Shown piece by piece: positions 1 to 5,852 of a stretch of DNA of 16,309 nucleotides. Numbering within the stretch: position 1 is the stretch's first letter; the number at the start of each line of letters is the position of its first letter. This stretch comes from JBHHWH01 sp046756405 (GTDB lineage Bacteria > Actinomycetota > Acidimicrobiia > Spongiisociales > ZC4RG35), in NCBI GenBank assembly GCA_046756405.1, contig JBHHWH010000054.1, forward strand, positions 1 through 16,309. The letters are read 5' to 3'. A model generated the notes under the pieces. That model was not told the DNA's origin. It saw only the letters and a program-made list of their open reading frames with translations, and ran no database searches. Position numbers and translations under genes: made by a program.

Positions 1-100
1 AGCCCACCACCTCCATGGTGGTCTCCACCCCGATCCACAGCTCCCCCTCCACCTCAGCCACCCCCCAGACCCGGAACCCTGAGATACCAAGAAGAACAAC
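1..100 (-). pseudogene. ISL3-like transposase, N-terminal fragment running off the window edge
   Basis: The minus strand reads, from 100 down to the window edge, a peptide beginning VVLLGISGFRVWGVAEVEG, followed by a segment with an ETT motif and ending VVGC. This resembles the start of actinobacterial ISL3-family transposases just before their cysteine-rich zinc-binding motif. That assignment comes from family memory, not a search. The frame meets a TGA at 101-103 and has no ATG. A plausible true start lies across the inserted IS3 element at 1725, where an ATG follows a GGAGG, but that piece is one base out of frame after joining. I treat it as a disrupted gene; its downstream part is not visible. 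Confidence 0.45.
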
Positions 101-104
101 TCAC
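100..104. repeat. Left copy of 5-bp target-site duplication of the IS3 element
   Basis: The sequence ctcac here is repeated at 1694-1698 just outside the other terminal repeat. Five bases can match by chance, but they lie exactly where the terminal repeats stop aligning. Confidence 0.5.
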
Positions 105-147
105 GTGCGTCTGACTTCGTGATAGAGATCCGCCGATTCCTAACCCA
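105..147 (+). repeat. Left terminal inverted repeat of the IS3 element
   Basis: It matches the reverse complement of 1651-1693 at 34 of 43 positions without gaps. The strongest blocks are tgatagagat and attcctaaccca, which are identical in both ends, and a tctgact block near the tip. Confidence 0.75.
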
Positions 148-189
148 ACGATGGAAGGCTGTGGGCCTGCATTGCGTCTGAGTTCGTGA
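106..189 (+). repeat. Pair of 17-bp direct repeats at the left end of the IS3 element
   Basis: Bases 106-122 and 173-189 share 16 of 17 positions (tgcgtctga, one variable base, ttcgtga). The first copy is in the terminal repeat tip, the second is subterminal. A repeated motif at one end may be an additional transposase binding site or a promoter/operator element for orfA. Confidence 0.6.
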
Positions 190-254
190 CGGTGTTCGGC
201 CTGAGAAAATACCGGCCACTTGTGGGGTGGTGAGACCACGACTGGAGGTGGATG

Positions 255-593
255 ATGGCAGAGCAGAAGGTTACGAGCAGCAAGCGCCGAAAGAGGCGCC
301 TGTTGACTCCTGCGGAGAAGTGGGAGGCGTTCTTGGAGGTGACCTCCCGCGAGCTGACCCAAACCGACACCGCCCGCAAGTGGGGGGTGGACACGTCGGT
401 GGTTATCAAGCTGCGACGTGACGCCAAGGACGCGGCGTTGGCGGCGTTCGCTTCCTCCAAACCGGGTGGACCTCGGGATCCTCGTGACGTCGAGATCGAG
501 ATGCTGCGTGCCGAGATCGCTCGGTTGACCGAGGCGATCAAAGAGCAGGCGATCGAGTTGGCGTTGATCAGAGGAAAATCGCGTTGGGCCTGA
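255..593 (+). CDS. IS3-family transposase OrfA (DNA-binding subunit)
   Basis: This small basic protein of 112 residues is the first frame of the IS3 element. Its first half (KRRKRRLLTPAEKW onward) contains a helix-turn-helix segment, including LTQTDTARKWGVDTSVVIKL. The C-terminal third (MLRAEIARLTEAIKEQAIEL) is a leucine-zipper-like coiled coil, as in other OrfA proteins that dimerise and bind the terminal repeats. A GGAGG at 244-248 lies six bases before the ATG at 255, so I prefer this start over the adjacent ATG at 252. The frame overlaps orfB by ten bases. An A AAA run at 575-578, in the zero frame as GGA AAA, precedes the stop and could permit a -1 shift into orfB. Confidence 0.8.
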   Translation: MAEQKVTSSKRRKRRLLTPAEKWEAFLEVTSRELTQTDTARKWGVDTSVVIKLRRDAKDAALAAFASSKPGGPRDPRDVEIEMLRAEIARLTEAIKEQAIELALIRGKSRWA

Positions 594-1648
594 ACCTCGC
601 CCGGGTCCCGCTGCGTTGTTCAGGCGAGGTCAAAGAGGGCCTCATCAAACTGCTCGACCAAGCAGTGGATTCGGGCTGGTCTCATGCCCGCGCCTGTCGG
701 GTTCTCGAGGTGTCTGATGTGCGGGTGCATCGGTGGCGGGCCCGCCGCCGGAGACTGGGCACGCTCGAAGACCTCGCTCCGGGCGGCAACCCCGTGCATC
801 GGATCCTCGACTGGGAACGACATGCAGTGTTGGAACTGGTCGAAGAATGGGGACCCACCGATCGCACCCACCGCAAGCTGGCGCATCGAGGCTCGTATCT
901 GGGGAGAGTGTTCGTGTCTCCTTCAACATTGTTACGTATCACCAACGACGCTGCAGTGACACTCCCTGGGGAGCCACCTCGACCGTCCCGGCCGGCTCCT
1001 CAGCTGCCGGAGATCCCCTGGGAGCCCAACCGGATCTGGATATGGGATGCCACCCACTTCACCAGATGCGACCGGTCAGTCTATGCGATCGTCGATGTCG
1101 TCTCCAGGTTCTGGATCGAGACTTTGGTCACCACCGAACAGACCTCCACCCAAGTGCAGCTGCTGTTCAGTCTGGCGCTCGAATCCCAAGGTCTGTTGGA
1201 TGGAGAGGGCCGGCCGCTCAAACGACCGTATCGGAGCGTCGGGGACCAACAAGGTCCGGTGTTGGTGGCGTGGTCGGATAACGGACCCGAGATGAAAGCC
1301 GGCGACACCCGCACCTTCATGGCGCTCATGGCCATCGTCCAGCATCACGGACGGCCCCACACTCCCACCGACCAGGCACCCATCGAATCGTTCTTCGGAC
1401 ATCTCAAAGGCGAATGGCCCCACCTGAGAAGGATCACCGATCCTGCCGTCCTCGACATCGAGCTGGACAGGGTTCGGGCCGAATACAACACTGTCCGGCT
1501 GCACGAATCGATCGGCTATGTCACCCCCGCAGACGAGCACTCCGGGAGAGGCGCCGCCATCCGACGGAGACGATCAAACGGGATGAACAAGGCACGCAAA
1601 GATCGGATCGACTACAACAGAAACAACCCGCCCGAGACCCGACCATGA
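584..1648 (+). CDS. IS3-family transposase OrfB (DDE catalytic subunit)
   Basis: This is the catalytic frame of the IS3 element, 354 residues if it starts at the TTG at 584. It has an N-terminal helix-turn-helix (about residues 25-55) and an rve/RNase H-fold integrase core. The DDE residues are visible as D155 (IWIWDATHF), D232 (AWSDNGPE) and E268 (APIESFFGHLKGE), with a C-terminal YNTVRLHESIGYVTP block typical of the family. It lies in the -1 frame relative to orfA and has no obvious Shine-Dalgarno of its own, so an OrfAB fusion made by frameshifting at 575-578 is the likely active transposase. No internal stop or truncation is seen. Confidence 0.88.
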   Translation: MGLNLARVPLRCSGEVKEGLIKLLDQAVDSGWSHARACRVLEVSDVRVHRWRARRRRLGTLEDLAPGGNPVHRILDWERHAVLELVEEWGPTDRTHRKLAHRGSYLGRVFVSPSTLLRITNDAAVTLPGEPPRPSRPAPQLPEIPWEPNRIWIWDATHFTRCDRSVYAIVDVVSRFWIETLVTTEQTSTQVQLLFSLALESQGLLDGEGRPLKRPYRSVGDQQGPVLVAWSDNGPEMKAGDTRTFMALMAIVQHHGRPHTPTDQAPIESFFGHLKGEWPHLRRITDPAVLDIELDRVRAEYNTVRLHESIGYVTPADEHSGRGAAIRRRRSNGMNKARKDRIDYNRNNPPETRP

Positions 1649-1650
1649 AA

Positions 1651-1693
1651 TGGGTTAGGAATCCGGCCATCTCTATCAAAGAGTCAGATACAC
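1651..1693 (-). repeat. Right terminal inverted repeat of the IS3 element
   Basis: This is the reverse-complement partner of 105-147. It begins three bases after the orfB stop, so the gene runs practically to the inner edge of the repeat, as is usual for compact insertion sequences. Confidence 0.75.
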
Positions 1694-1698
1694 CTCAC
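1694..1698. repeat. Right copy of 5-bp target-site duplication of the IS3 element
   Basis: This ctcac matches 100-104 in direct orientation and directly follows the right terminal inverted repeat of the IS3 element. Confidence 0.5.
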
Positions 1699-1725
1699 AA
1701 CATCAGATTCGATACCGTCAACCAT
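1696..1725 (-). pseudogene. Candidate start segment of the ISL3-like transposase, separated by the IS3 insertion
   Basis: An ATG at 1725 on the minus strand follows GTGGAGG at a good distance and opens the peptide MVDGIESDVV down to the duplicated target. If the IS3 element is removed, this segment abuts the ISL3-like fragment at 1-100, but one base off frame. It is plausibly the original start of that gene, decayed or shifted. This is inference from position and the ribosome-binding site only. Confidence 0.3.
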
Positions 1726-1847
1726 GCCTATGGCCTCCACCCTCGGCGGTTCTTTCCACCACCAAGAGTCGCGAGGCCATAGGTCACATCACGGCATTTC
1801 CAACACCGCTAACCGAAACCCCCACCCCCGACCATCGCGATGAGCCC
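1726..1847. other. Noncoding stretch between ISL3 fragment and transposase remnant
   Basis: No supported gene is present. The stretch should contain the upstream end of the ISL3-like element if that element inserted into the remnant that starts at 1848. A ggggctcatcg on the minus strand, reading inward from about 1849, could be part of its terminal repeat, but the partner end is outside the window. Confidence 0.3.
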
Positions 1848-2014
1848 CTAAAGAACGATGCCTATGGGCCCGGATCCACACCGGCGTCGACGATCTCCGC
1901 CATACCGTCGCCGCCTTCACCCACCGTCAAGACACCCAATGGCTGATCGGACGACACGGCCACCGCACACCCCGAGAGGCCTACACCGACTGGCAACAGG
2001 AGGTCGCCGCGTGA
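1848..2014 (+). pseudogene. Integrase-core transposase remnant (C-terminal piece)
   Basis: Reading LKND from 1848 and then, after a one-base shift, from 1859 to the TGA at 2012-2014 gives CLWARIHTGVDDLRHTVAAF, a QWLIGRHGHRTPREAY segment and TDWQQEVAA. This is the characteristic C-terminal tail of rve-type (IS3/IS481-like) transposases, where LK..LW.R and WLI.RHG..TP are conserved. The DDE core is missing and the frame is broken, so it is a dead fragment. Its tail differs from the intact orfB at 584-1648, so it comes from another element. The ISL3-like element probably inserted at its left edge. Confidence 0.6.
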
Positions 2015-2056
2015 TAGAGAACAGAACTCTCCAAGGAACCGGGTCCAGTTCAACGG

Positions 2057-2710
2057 CTAGCACTCAATATCCGGCACCAAATCGCAATACTCGATTCCGC
2101 CTATCAGCAAAACGACACGGTCCACACCAGAGAACTGCAGGCCTGTCTGATTCACTAACTCCCAGATCCCTCCGGCGATCGTGAAGAACCCGGTCTCTTG
2201 TTGGACCACATCGTCCAACTCCACGGTGAGGTTCGATCCGCTCAGTCTCACCCCGATGAAGGCGTCGGCGGAGACCGAAGTAAATACCGAGAAATACCCG
2301 TCGGCTCGTTCGTTCTCGCTTAGACCGCCACCAGCCACGAGGAGTCTCATTGCCCAATCGATGGGGTCCTCCACGTCCGGCGGCACCTCCCTCGGAAGGA
2401 GAATCGCGAAGGCGTCCTCACCGAAGCAGTAGACAGCGACGCCCACGAAACCTTCTTCTAGCGAGTATGTCGGAGGAGGCGTGGTCTCGCAACGCGACTC
2501 CGAGCTGCCAGCCGTGGTGGCGACCTTGGTCGTGGCCGTGGTGGTGGTAGTGGTCGCCGCCATCGACACGCCTGGGCCTTCCGGCTGGGTCGAGACCGCG
2601 GACCCGGCGTTGGGAGCTAGAGGCTGCGGCTGATCGCTCGAGACCGTGCAGGCGGACACTGCCACCGCGACGAGCACAGCAGCGACCGAACTACGGCCTG
2701 TACTTCTCAA
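2057..2710 (-). CDS. GerMN-domain-like lipoprotein
   Basis: This 217-residue protein starts with a lipoprotein signal (MRSTGRSSVAAVLVAVAVSAC) whose lipobox VSAC predicts lipidation at C21. A Thr/Ala-rich low-complexity linker follows (about 45-65). The C-terminal half has the look of a GerMN (sporulation/germination-type) fold: a ...LLVAGGGLSENERADGY stretch, a beta segment around VRLSGSNLTVELDD, then FSGVDRVVLLIGG near the end. In Actinobacteria such domains occur in surface lipoproteins such as LpqB; the role here is unknown. It is the last gene of a minus-strand operon, overlapping the previous gene by 20 bases, and probably faces the outside of the cytoplasmic membrane. The domain call is by pattern, not search. 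Confidence 0.7.
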   Translation of the reverse strand: MRSTGRSSVAAVLVAVAVSACTVSSDQPQPLAPNAGSAVSTQPEGPGVSMAATTTTTTATTKVATTAGSSESRCETTPPPTYSLEEGFVGVAVYCFGEDAFAILLPREVPPDVEDPIDWAMRLLVAGGGLSENERADGYFSVFTSVSADAFIGVRLSGSNLTVELDDVVQQETGFFTIAGGIWELVNQTGLQFSGVDRVVLLIGGIEYCDLVPDIEC

Positions 2711-3518
2711 GTATTGCTCCGTAGTCTGCTACAAACCTCTCCTCCAACTCCGCTCGCACTGACCGGGCAGTGGATCTCCATGCTCGCGAGCAGGAGTCGT
2801 CCGCCGTCAGCAGGGCTTGCACTCCGTCGGATCCCAGTTCTGTCACGGTTTGTGCCGATAGCTGGCGATCAAGGGCCTCCCTGTCAGTAAAGTCGTAGCC
2901 GTTTTCTGCCATGCAGTCCACCCACGCGCGCTCAGCTGCGGCCACCCTCGGATCGGTTCTAATAGCTCTGAGCATATGGCTGAACTCAACGGAGAGAATC
3001 TGCCTGGCGGCGTAGACGCCAGGCATCGCCCGATATGCGTCACCTTCGCACCCGGGACCGAAAGAGTCGAAGTAGGCGCGCTCGCGCTCGGCGACGGTCA
3101 ACTCCTCAAACGGCTTGGCGAAGACAGGAGCAGATACCTCACTCGCGGGATCCGGGACACCGAGCCACGCCATGAAGAAGGCTTCTCTCTGCCGTGACGT
3201 AGGCAGTGCCATTCCCAACTCGACATTCGGATCGACATCAAACTCCTTGAGGGCCGCTGCCACTTCGGTAGGGCTCAAGCCGTTCACCAGAACCGACGTC
3301 CGTCGAACCAGGTAGTCGAACCCCTTCGACGTCATGCATTGCCTGATTAAGCCTTGCCTAGCCAGGTCTTCCTCCTCGAACAGTGCCTCATCCCGAGCCA
3401 CATCGTGGCCAAACCCGGGATACTCGGCCAGGGGAGACTGCTGCGGGTTCTGAGTCGAGCCCATTGCCGACCCTGCGGCAACCAAGACAAAGATGCCCAC
3501 GATGATCCAATTCCTCAT
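2691..3518 (-). CDS. Secreted protein of unknown function with two C-M-x(3)-G-[FY]-D-[YF] motifs
   Basis: This 275-residue protein has an N-terminal signal or anchor segment (WIIVGIFVLVAAGSAMG, residues 4-20) and is otherwise soluble and acidic. Two similar motifs, CMTSKGFDY (C61) and CMAENGYDF (C202), each preceded by hydrophobic and charged residues, suggest an internal duplication. C157 and C243 could complete disulfides. I do not recognise a family with a known function; comparable C-M...G-Y proteins are common as exported hypotheticals in Actinobacteria. An AGAGGGGG six bases before the ATG supports the start. It sits 12 bases after the amidase gene and overlaps the lipoprotein gene, so the three are likely cotranscribed and act at the envelope. 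Confidence 0.75.
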   Translation of the reverse strand: MRNWIIVGIFVLVAAGSAMGSTQNPQQSPLAEYPGFGHDVARDEALFEEEDLARQGLIRQCMTSKGFDYLVRRTSVLVNGLSPTEVAAALKEFDVDPNVELGMALPTSRQREAFFMAWLGVPDPASEVSAPVFAKPFEELTVAERERAYFDSFGPGCEGDAYRAMPGVYAARQILSVEFSHMLRAIRTDPRVAAAERAWVDCMAENGYDFTDREALDRQLSAQTVTELGSDGVQALLTADDSCSRAWRSTARSVRAELEERFVADYGAILEKYRP

Positions 3519-3530
3519 CTGTCACCCCCT

Positions 3531-4364
3531 CTAGTAGATGTAATCTGGCGGATAGCCAAAGTAGCGATCTACAGCCCAGCCGATCCGCCACGCCCAGTTG
3601 TACTCATCGTTGAGGAACTGAGTTCCTAGATTCCAATCATGGAACTCAATCTCGGAATAGGCGGCCACAGCGATCGTATTACAGAGCTCTGTCAGCGTCG
3701 GTCCTGTTCCATTACATCTGAAGGAAGTGCACGGATCCGATCCGTTAATATTGCATTTCTTGTCGGGGCTCCCGGGAGTCGCACCCCCAAGCGTGTAGGC
3801 AAGGTGACCCGCCAGCACACTACCGTTACTACTTGTATAAATGATCCGAGCACCGGTCCCATTCGTTGATGTCGTACTACACCCTCCGGGACGGCCCGAT
3901 CCCCCATAGGCATTCGAATGGATCGGAATGTGAAGATCAGCACCCCAAGCGTTTGAGCTGTTCTTGTTCGTACCCGGGCCGTTACTCCCGATGCGGACGT
4001 AATACCCCCGAGTGACCAGGTTCTGATACTCCCCCCGGGAAGCACTGCCACCGATTGTGGCCTCTTGGGCTATCCCGCGAGCCATAGTTCTCTCTGTCTG
4101 TCCTTGACATTCGCCCCTCGCGCCCGCCGTAGCGGTGTGATAAGCCGGCGAGAGGTAGACCCTGTAGCCGTTCCAGGGCGGTTCCAGATACGTGGTGTCC
4201 GCAGCTACTCCAAGCGCACCGACCACCATCGTCAAGGTAACTGATAGAGCTAGAACTCCGAGCGTGTGAGGGCGGATTGCTCGACGCAACGCCCTAGATC
4301 CCAATCGAACCCCGCTTCTCCCACGACGAAGACCCACACCGGATAGTGTGAGTGGCCTACCCAT
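3531..4364 (-). CDS. Secreted N-acetylmuramoyl-L-alanine amidase (Amidase_3-type)
   Basis: This protein likely cleaves the amide bond between N-acetylmuramic acid and the stem peptide of peptidoglycan, outside the cytoplasmic membrane. With the ATG at 4364 it has 277 residues. That start follows GAGGAGGG at about six bases; longer in-frame starts up to 4484 lack such a site. A basic N-terminus precedes a signal/transmembrane segment (about 34-55, LGVLALSVTLTMVVGALGVA). Zinc ligands of the Amidase_3 fold are visible: H76 in YLSPAYH, E91 in QTERTMARG and H149 in LHIPIHSNA, with the catalytic-type glutamate E238 in SEIEFHDWN. Six cysteines after the signal point to disulfides. There is no cell-wall-binding repeat. 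It is the first gene of a three-gene operon. Confidence 0.85.
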   Translation of the reverse strand: MGRPLTLSGVGLRRGRSGVRLGSRALRRAIRPHTLGVLALSVTLTMVVGALGVAADTTYLEPPWNGYRVYLSPAYHTATAGARGECQGQTERTMARGIAQEATIGGSASRGEYQNLVTRGYYVRIGSNGPGTNKNSSNAWGADLHIPIHSNAYGGSGRPGGCSTTSTNGTGARIIYTSSNGSVLAGHLAYTLGGATPGSPDKKCNINGSDPCTSFRCNGTGPTLTELCNTIAVAAYSEIEFHDWNLGTQFLNDEYNWAWRIGWAVDRYFGYPPDYIY

Positions 4365-4593
4365 GATGTCCCTCCTCTGTCTTGGTTCGCCCCCTACCGG
4401 CATCATCAGATACGGCTGCAAGGGCGTGCGACCCCTCGATTCTGCCAACCCGAGCCCCCCATGTCTATAGGGGTTTTCCCCCATTCTTCGAGAATCGGTC
4501 TCTGTGGAGAATGAAAGCGAAAAGAGCCGACTCGTATCACCGGTCTTCTTATCCGAGTGGGGATCGACAGGTTCGGATGCGGGGCGGATTGCG
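4365..4593. promoter_or_regulatory. Upstream region of the amidase operon with a small dyad
   Basis: There is no supported gene in this stretch, which must contain the promoter of the minus-strand amidase operon. It holds a perfect 5+3+5 dyad attcttcgagaat (4483-4495) and next to it a GGGGTTTTCCCC (4470-4481). Either could be an operator or a transcript hairpin. I cannot place -35/-10 boxes with confidence. Confidence 0.35.
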
Positions 4594-4674
4594 GGCTTGT
4601 ATCAATGAGGGGTCCGCTCGTTGGTGGGCGGTGGCCACGTAGGGTGGTTTCGGGAGGGATCCCGGCGGTGACGG
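4594..4674 (+). repeat. 81-bp repeat, left copy (inverted partner at 13666-13746)
   Basis: Aligning this segment with the reverse complement of 13666-13746 gives 76 identities in 81 positions without gaps, and similarity stops sharply at both edges. It starts ggcttgtatcaatgaggggt. A hairpin with arms 4614-4619 and 4626-4631 has a T.G pair in this copy where the other has C-G, so pairing is kept. The two copies point inward towards each other. It may be the left end of an IS110-type element or a terminal repeat of a larger unit. Confidence 0.85.
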
Positions 4675-4946
4675 TTTTCGGCTGGGCTTCGGGCTCGTGA
4701 AAGAGATAGTCGCCGGGGTCCGTCTCCCGAGCGGACCCGGTTGAGGGAGTTGATGGAGTGCCCGCTCTAGGGCGGGTGGGGCATCGGATGAGCTCGGAAG
4801 CTTGGGTGCCTTGGTGGCCGCATGCGGTGGACGGGTGGTGTCGGGAGGCAGTCCCGGGTGGCGCGCTCGAGGGCTCTCCTGGGAAGTTGGAAGCCGCGGC
4901 TGACGCAGAGTGCTGGGGAGAGCCGCTGCGTTGGCCGTTTGACCAG
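4594..4946 (+). ncRNA. Structured noncoding stretch, candidate IS110 left end / bridge RNA
   Basis: No convincing protein is encoded in this 353-base stretch, but stable hairpins follow one another. These are 4614-4631; 4713-4740 (arms ending in ggtccg and cggacc); 4761-4776 (CCCGC, loop tctagg, GCGGG); a CCGCATGCGG palindrome at 4818-4827; and ACGCAG...CTGCGT near 4909-4931. If the IS21 element at 4947-7537 is removed, this stretch lies directly upstream of the IS110-type transposase. That is where IS110-group elements are known to encode the bridge RNA that selects target and donor DNA. The assignment is inference; the transposase N-terminus is missing, so the system would be dead. Confidence 0.35.
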
Positions 4947-5063
4947 TGTCAATGGCCATCCGTTTCTCCCCGTTGGCGGCCACGGGTTTTCCCCGCGGAC
5001 GGTCAGGGTTTGTCCCCGCGGGTGGTCATGAGTTTTCCCCGCGGGCGGTCATGGGATTCCCCA
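4947..5063 (+). repeat. Left-end repeat array of the IS21 element
   Basis: Units beginning ggcc or ggtc start at 4954, 4978, 5001, 5024 and 5047 (spacings 24, 23, 23, 23), several containing a tttccccgcgg block. It lies downstream of istB and is read as a set of transposase binding sites. Confidence 0.8.
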
Positions 5064-5069
5064 TGACTG

Positions 5070-5852
5070 TTAGTCGGTGAGTGGTTGCACCCCCTTTCCT
5101 GCGGTGGCGTCGGCGAGTCTGATGGAGTCGCCTTCGGTGATGATGACATGGGCGTGGTGTAGGAGCCGGTCGACCAGGGCCGACGCCAGGTTTCGGTCGA
5201 TGAGCTGGTCGAAGGCGGAGGGATGCAGGTTGGTGGACACGGCGAGGGATCGGTGTTCGTAGCAGACGTCGACGAGCCGGTAGAACCCTTCGGCGGCGTC
5301 TGCGCTGATGGGTAATAGTCCGATGTCGTCGACGATGACTAGGTCTGATCGCAGGATGGTGTTGAAGGCTTTGCCGATGCTGTCATCGACTCGATGCCGG
5401 CGTATCAACCCGCCGAGGTCGGCGATGGAGAACCAGGTGACAGTGAGGCCGTTGTCGATGGCGACATGTCCGAGGGCTTCACAGAAGTGGCTTTTGCCGG
5501 TTCCTGACGGCCCGCAGATGACCAGGTTCTCGGTCCGGCCGACCCATTCCAGGGTGCGGAGCCCGCTTTGGGTGGCCGCTGGAATGCTGGAACGGGTTTC
5601 ATCCCAGACGTCGAAGGTCTTCCCGGCGGGGAACCGGGCCTTCTTGCGGCGAGCTTCGACACCTGCCTGGTCCCGACCCTCGACCTCGGCTTCGAGCAGC
5701 ACTCGTAATGTCTCTGCAGGGTCCCAGCGTTGGGCTTTGGCGGTGGCCAGCACGTCGCTCATGTGTTCCCGCACGTATTTGAGGCGGAGACGCCGACACA
5801 AGGCGGTGAGCTCGTCGAGAACCGGTCCGTCGACCGTGTGGGCGGCGGTCAT
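5070..5852 (-). CDS. istB: IstB, ATP-binding helper of IS21 transposition
   Basis: This is the AAA+ ATPase partner of the IS21 transposase, 260 residues, a normal length for IstB. Walker A is GPSGTGKS at 114-121 and Walker B is LVIVDD at 171-176. A sensor-1-like STN follows at AVSTNLHPSAFD, and the C-terminus has the usual LVDRLLHHAHVI block. In the family, IstB forms ATP-dependent oligomers on DNA and stimulates IstA at target sites. Its start overlaps the istA stop in an ATGA (5849-5852), so translation is probably coupled. No defect is visible. Confidence 0.93.
   Translation of the reverse strand: MTAAHTVDGPVLDELTALCRRLRLKYVREHMSDVLATAKAQRWDPAETLRVLLEAEVEGRDQAGVEARRKKARFPAGKTFDVWDETRSSIPAATQSGLRTLEWVGRTENLVICGPSGTGKSHFCEALGHVAIDNGLTVTWFSIADLGGLIRRHRVDDSIGKAFNTILRSDLVIVDDIGLLPISADAAEGFYRLVDVCYEHRSLAVSTNLHPSAFDQLIDRNLASALVDRLLHHAHVIITEGDSIRLADATAGKGVQPLTD

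Larger units (their letters stand above)
105..1693 (+). mobile_element. IS3-family insertion sequence, apparently complete
   Basis: The element has imperfect terminal inverted repeats (105-147 and 1651-1693, 34 of 43 positions identical), two overlapping transposase frames (orfA and orfB) and a 5-bp direct repeat ctcac on both flanks (100-104 and 1694-1698), read as a target-site duplication. The two-frame arrangement, a helix-turn-helix plus leucine-zipper OrfA and an rve-type DDE OrfB are the IS3-family plan. It sits inside the 5' region of an ISL3-like transposase gene. Both frames are open and the catalytic triad is present, so it may still be active. The exact outer ends are inferred from the repeat alignment. 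Confidence 0.8.

Noticed and set aside
4365..4484. 40-residue N-terminal extension of the amidase
   Set aside because: The ATG at 4364 has a strong ribosome-binding site and gives a proper basic N-terminus before the signal segment; the extension reads like noncoding sequence.
4549..4983. Minus-strand proline-rich frame of about 144 residues
   Set aside because: It runs through the 81-bp repeat, the hairpins and the IS21 tip, which belong to different units, so it cannot be one gene.
4954..5063. Regular 23-bp repeats that could look like a CRISPR array
   Set aside because: The units have no separate spacers, only 23-24-base steps with degenerate sequence, and they mirror the other end of the IS21 element.
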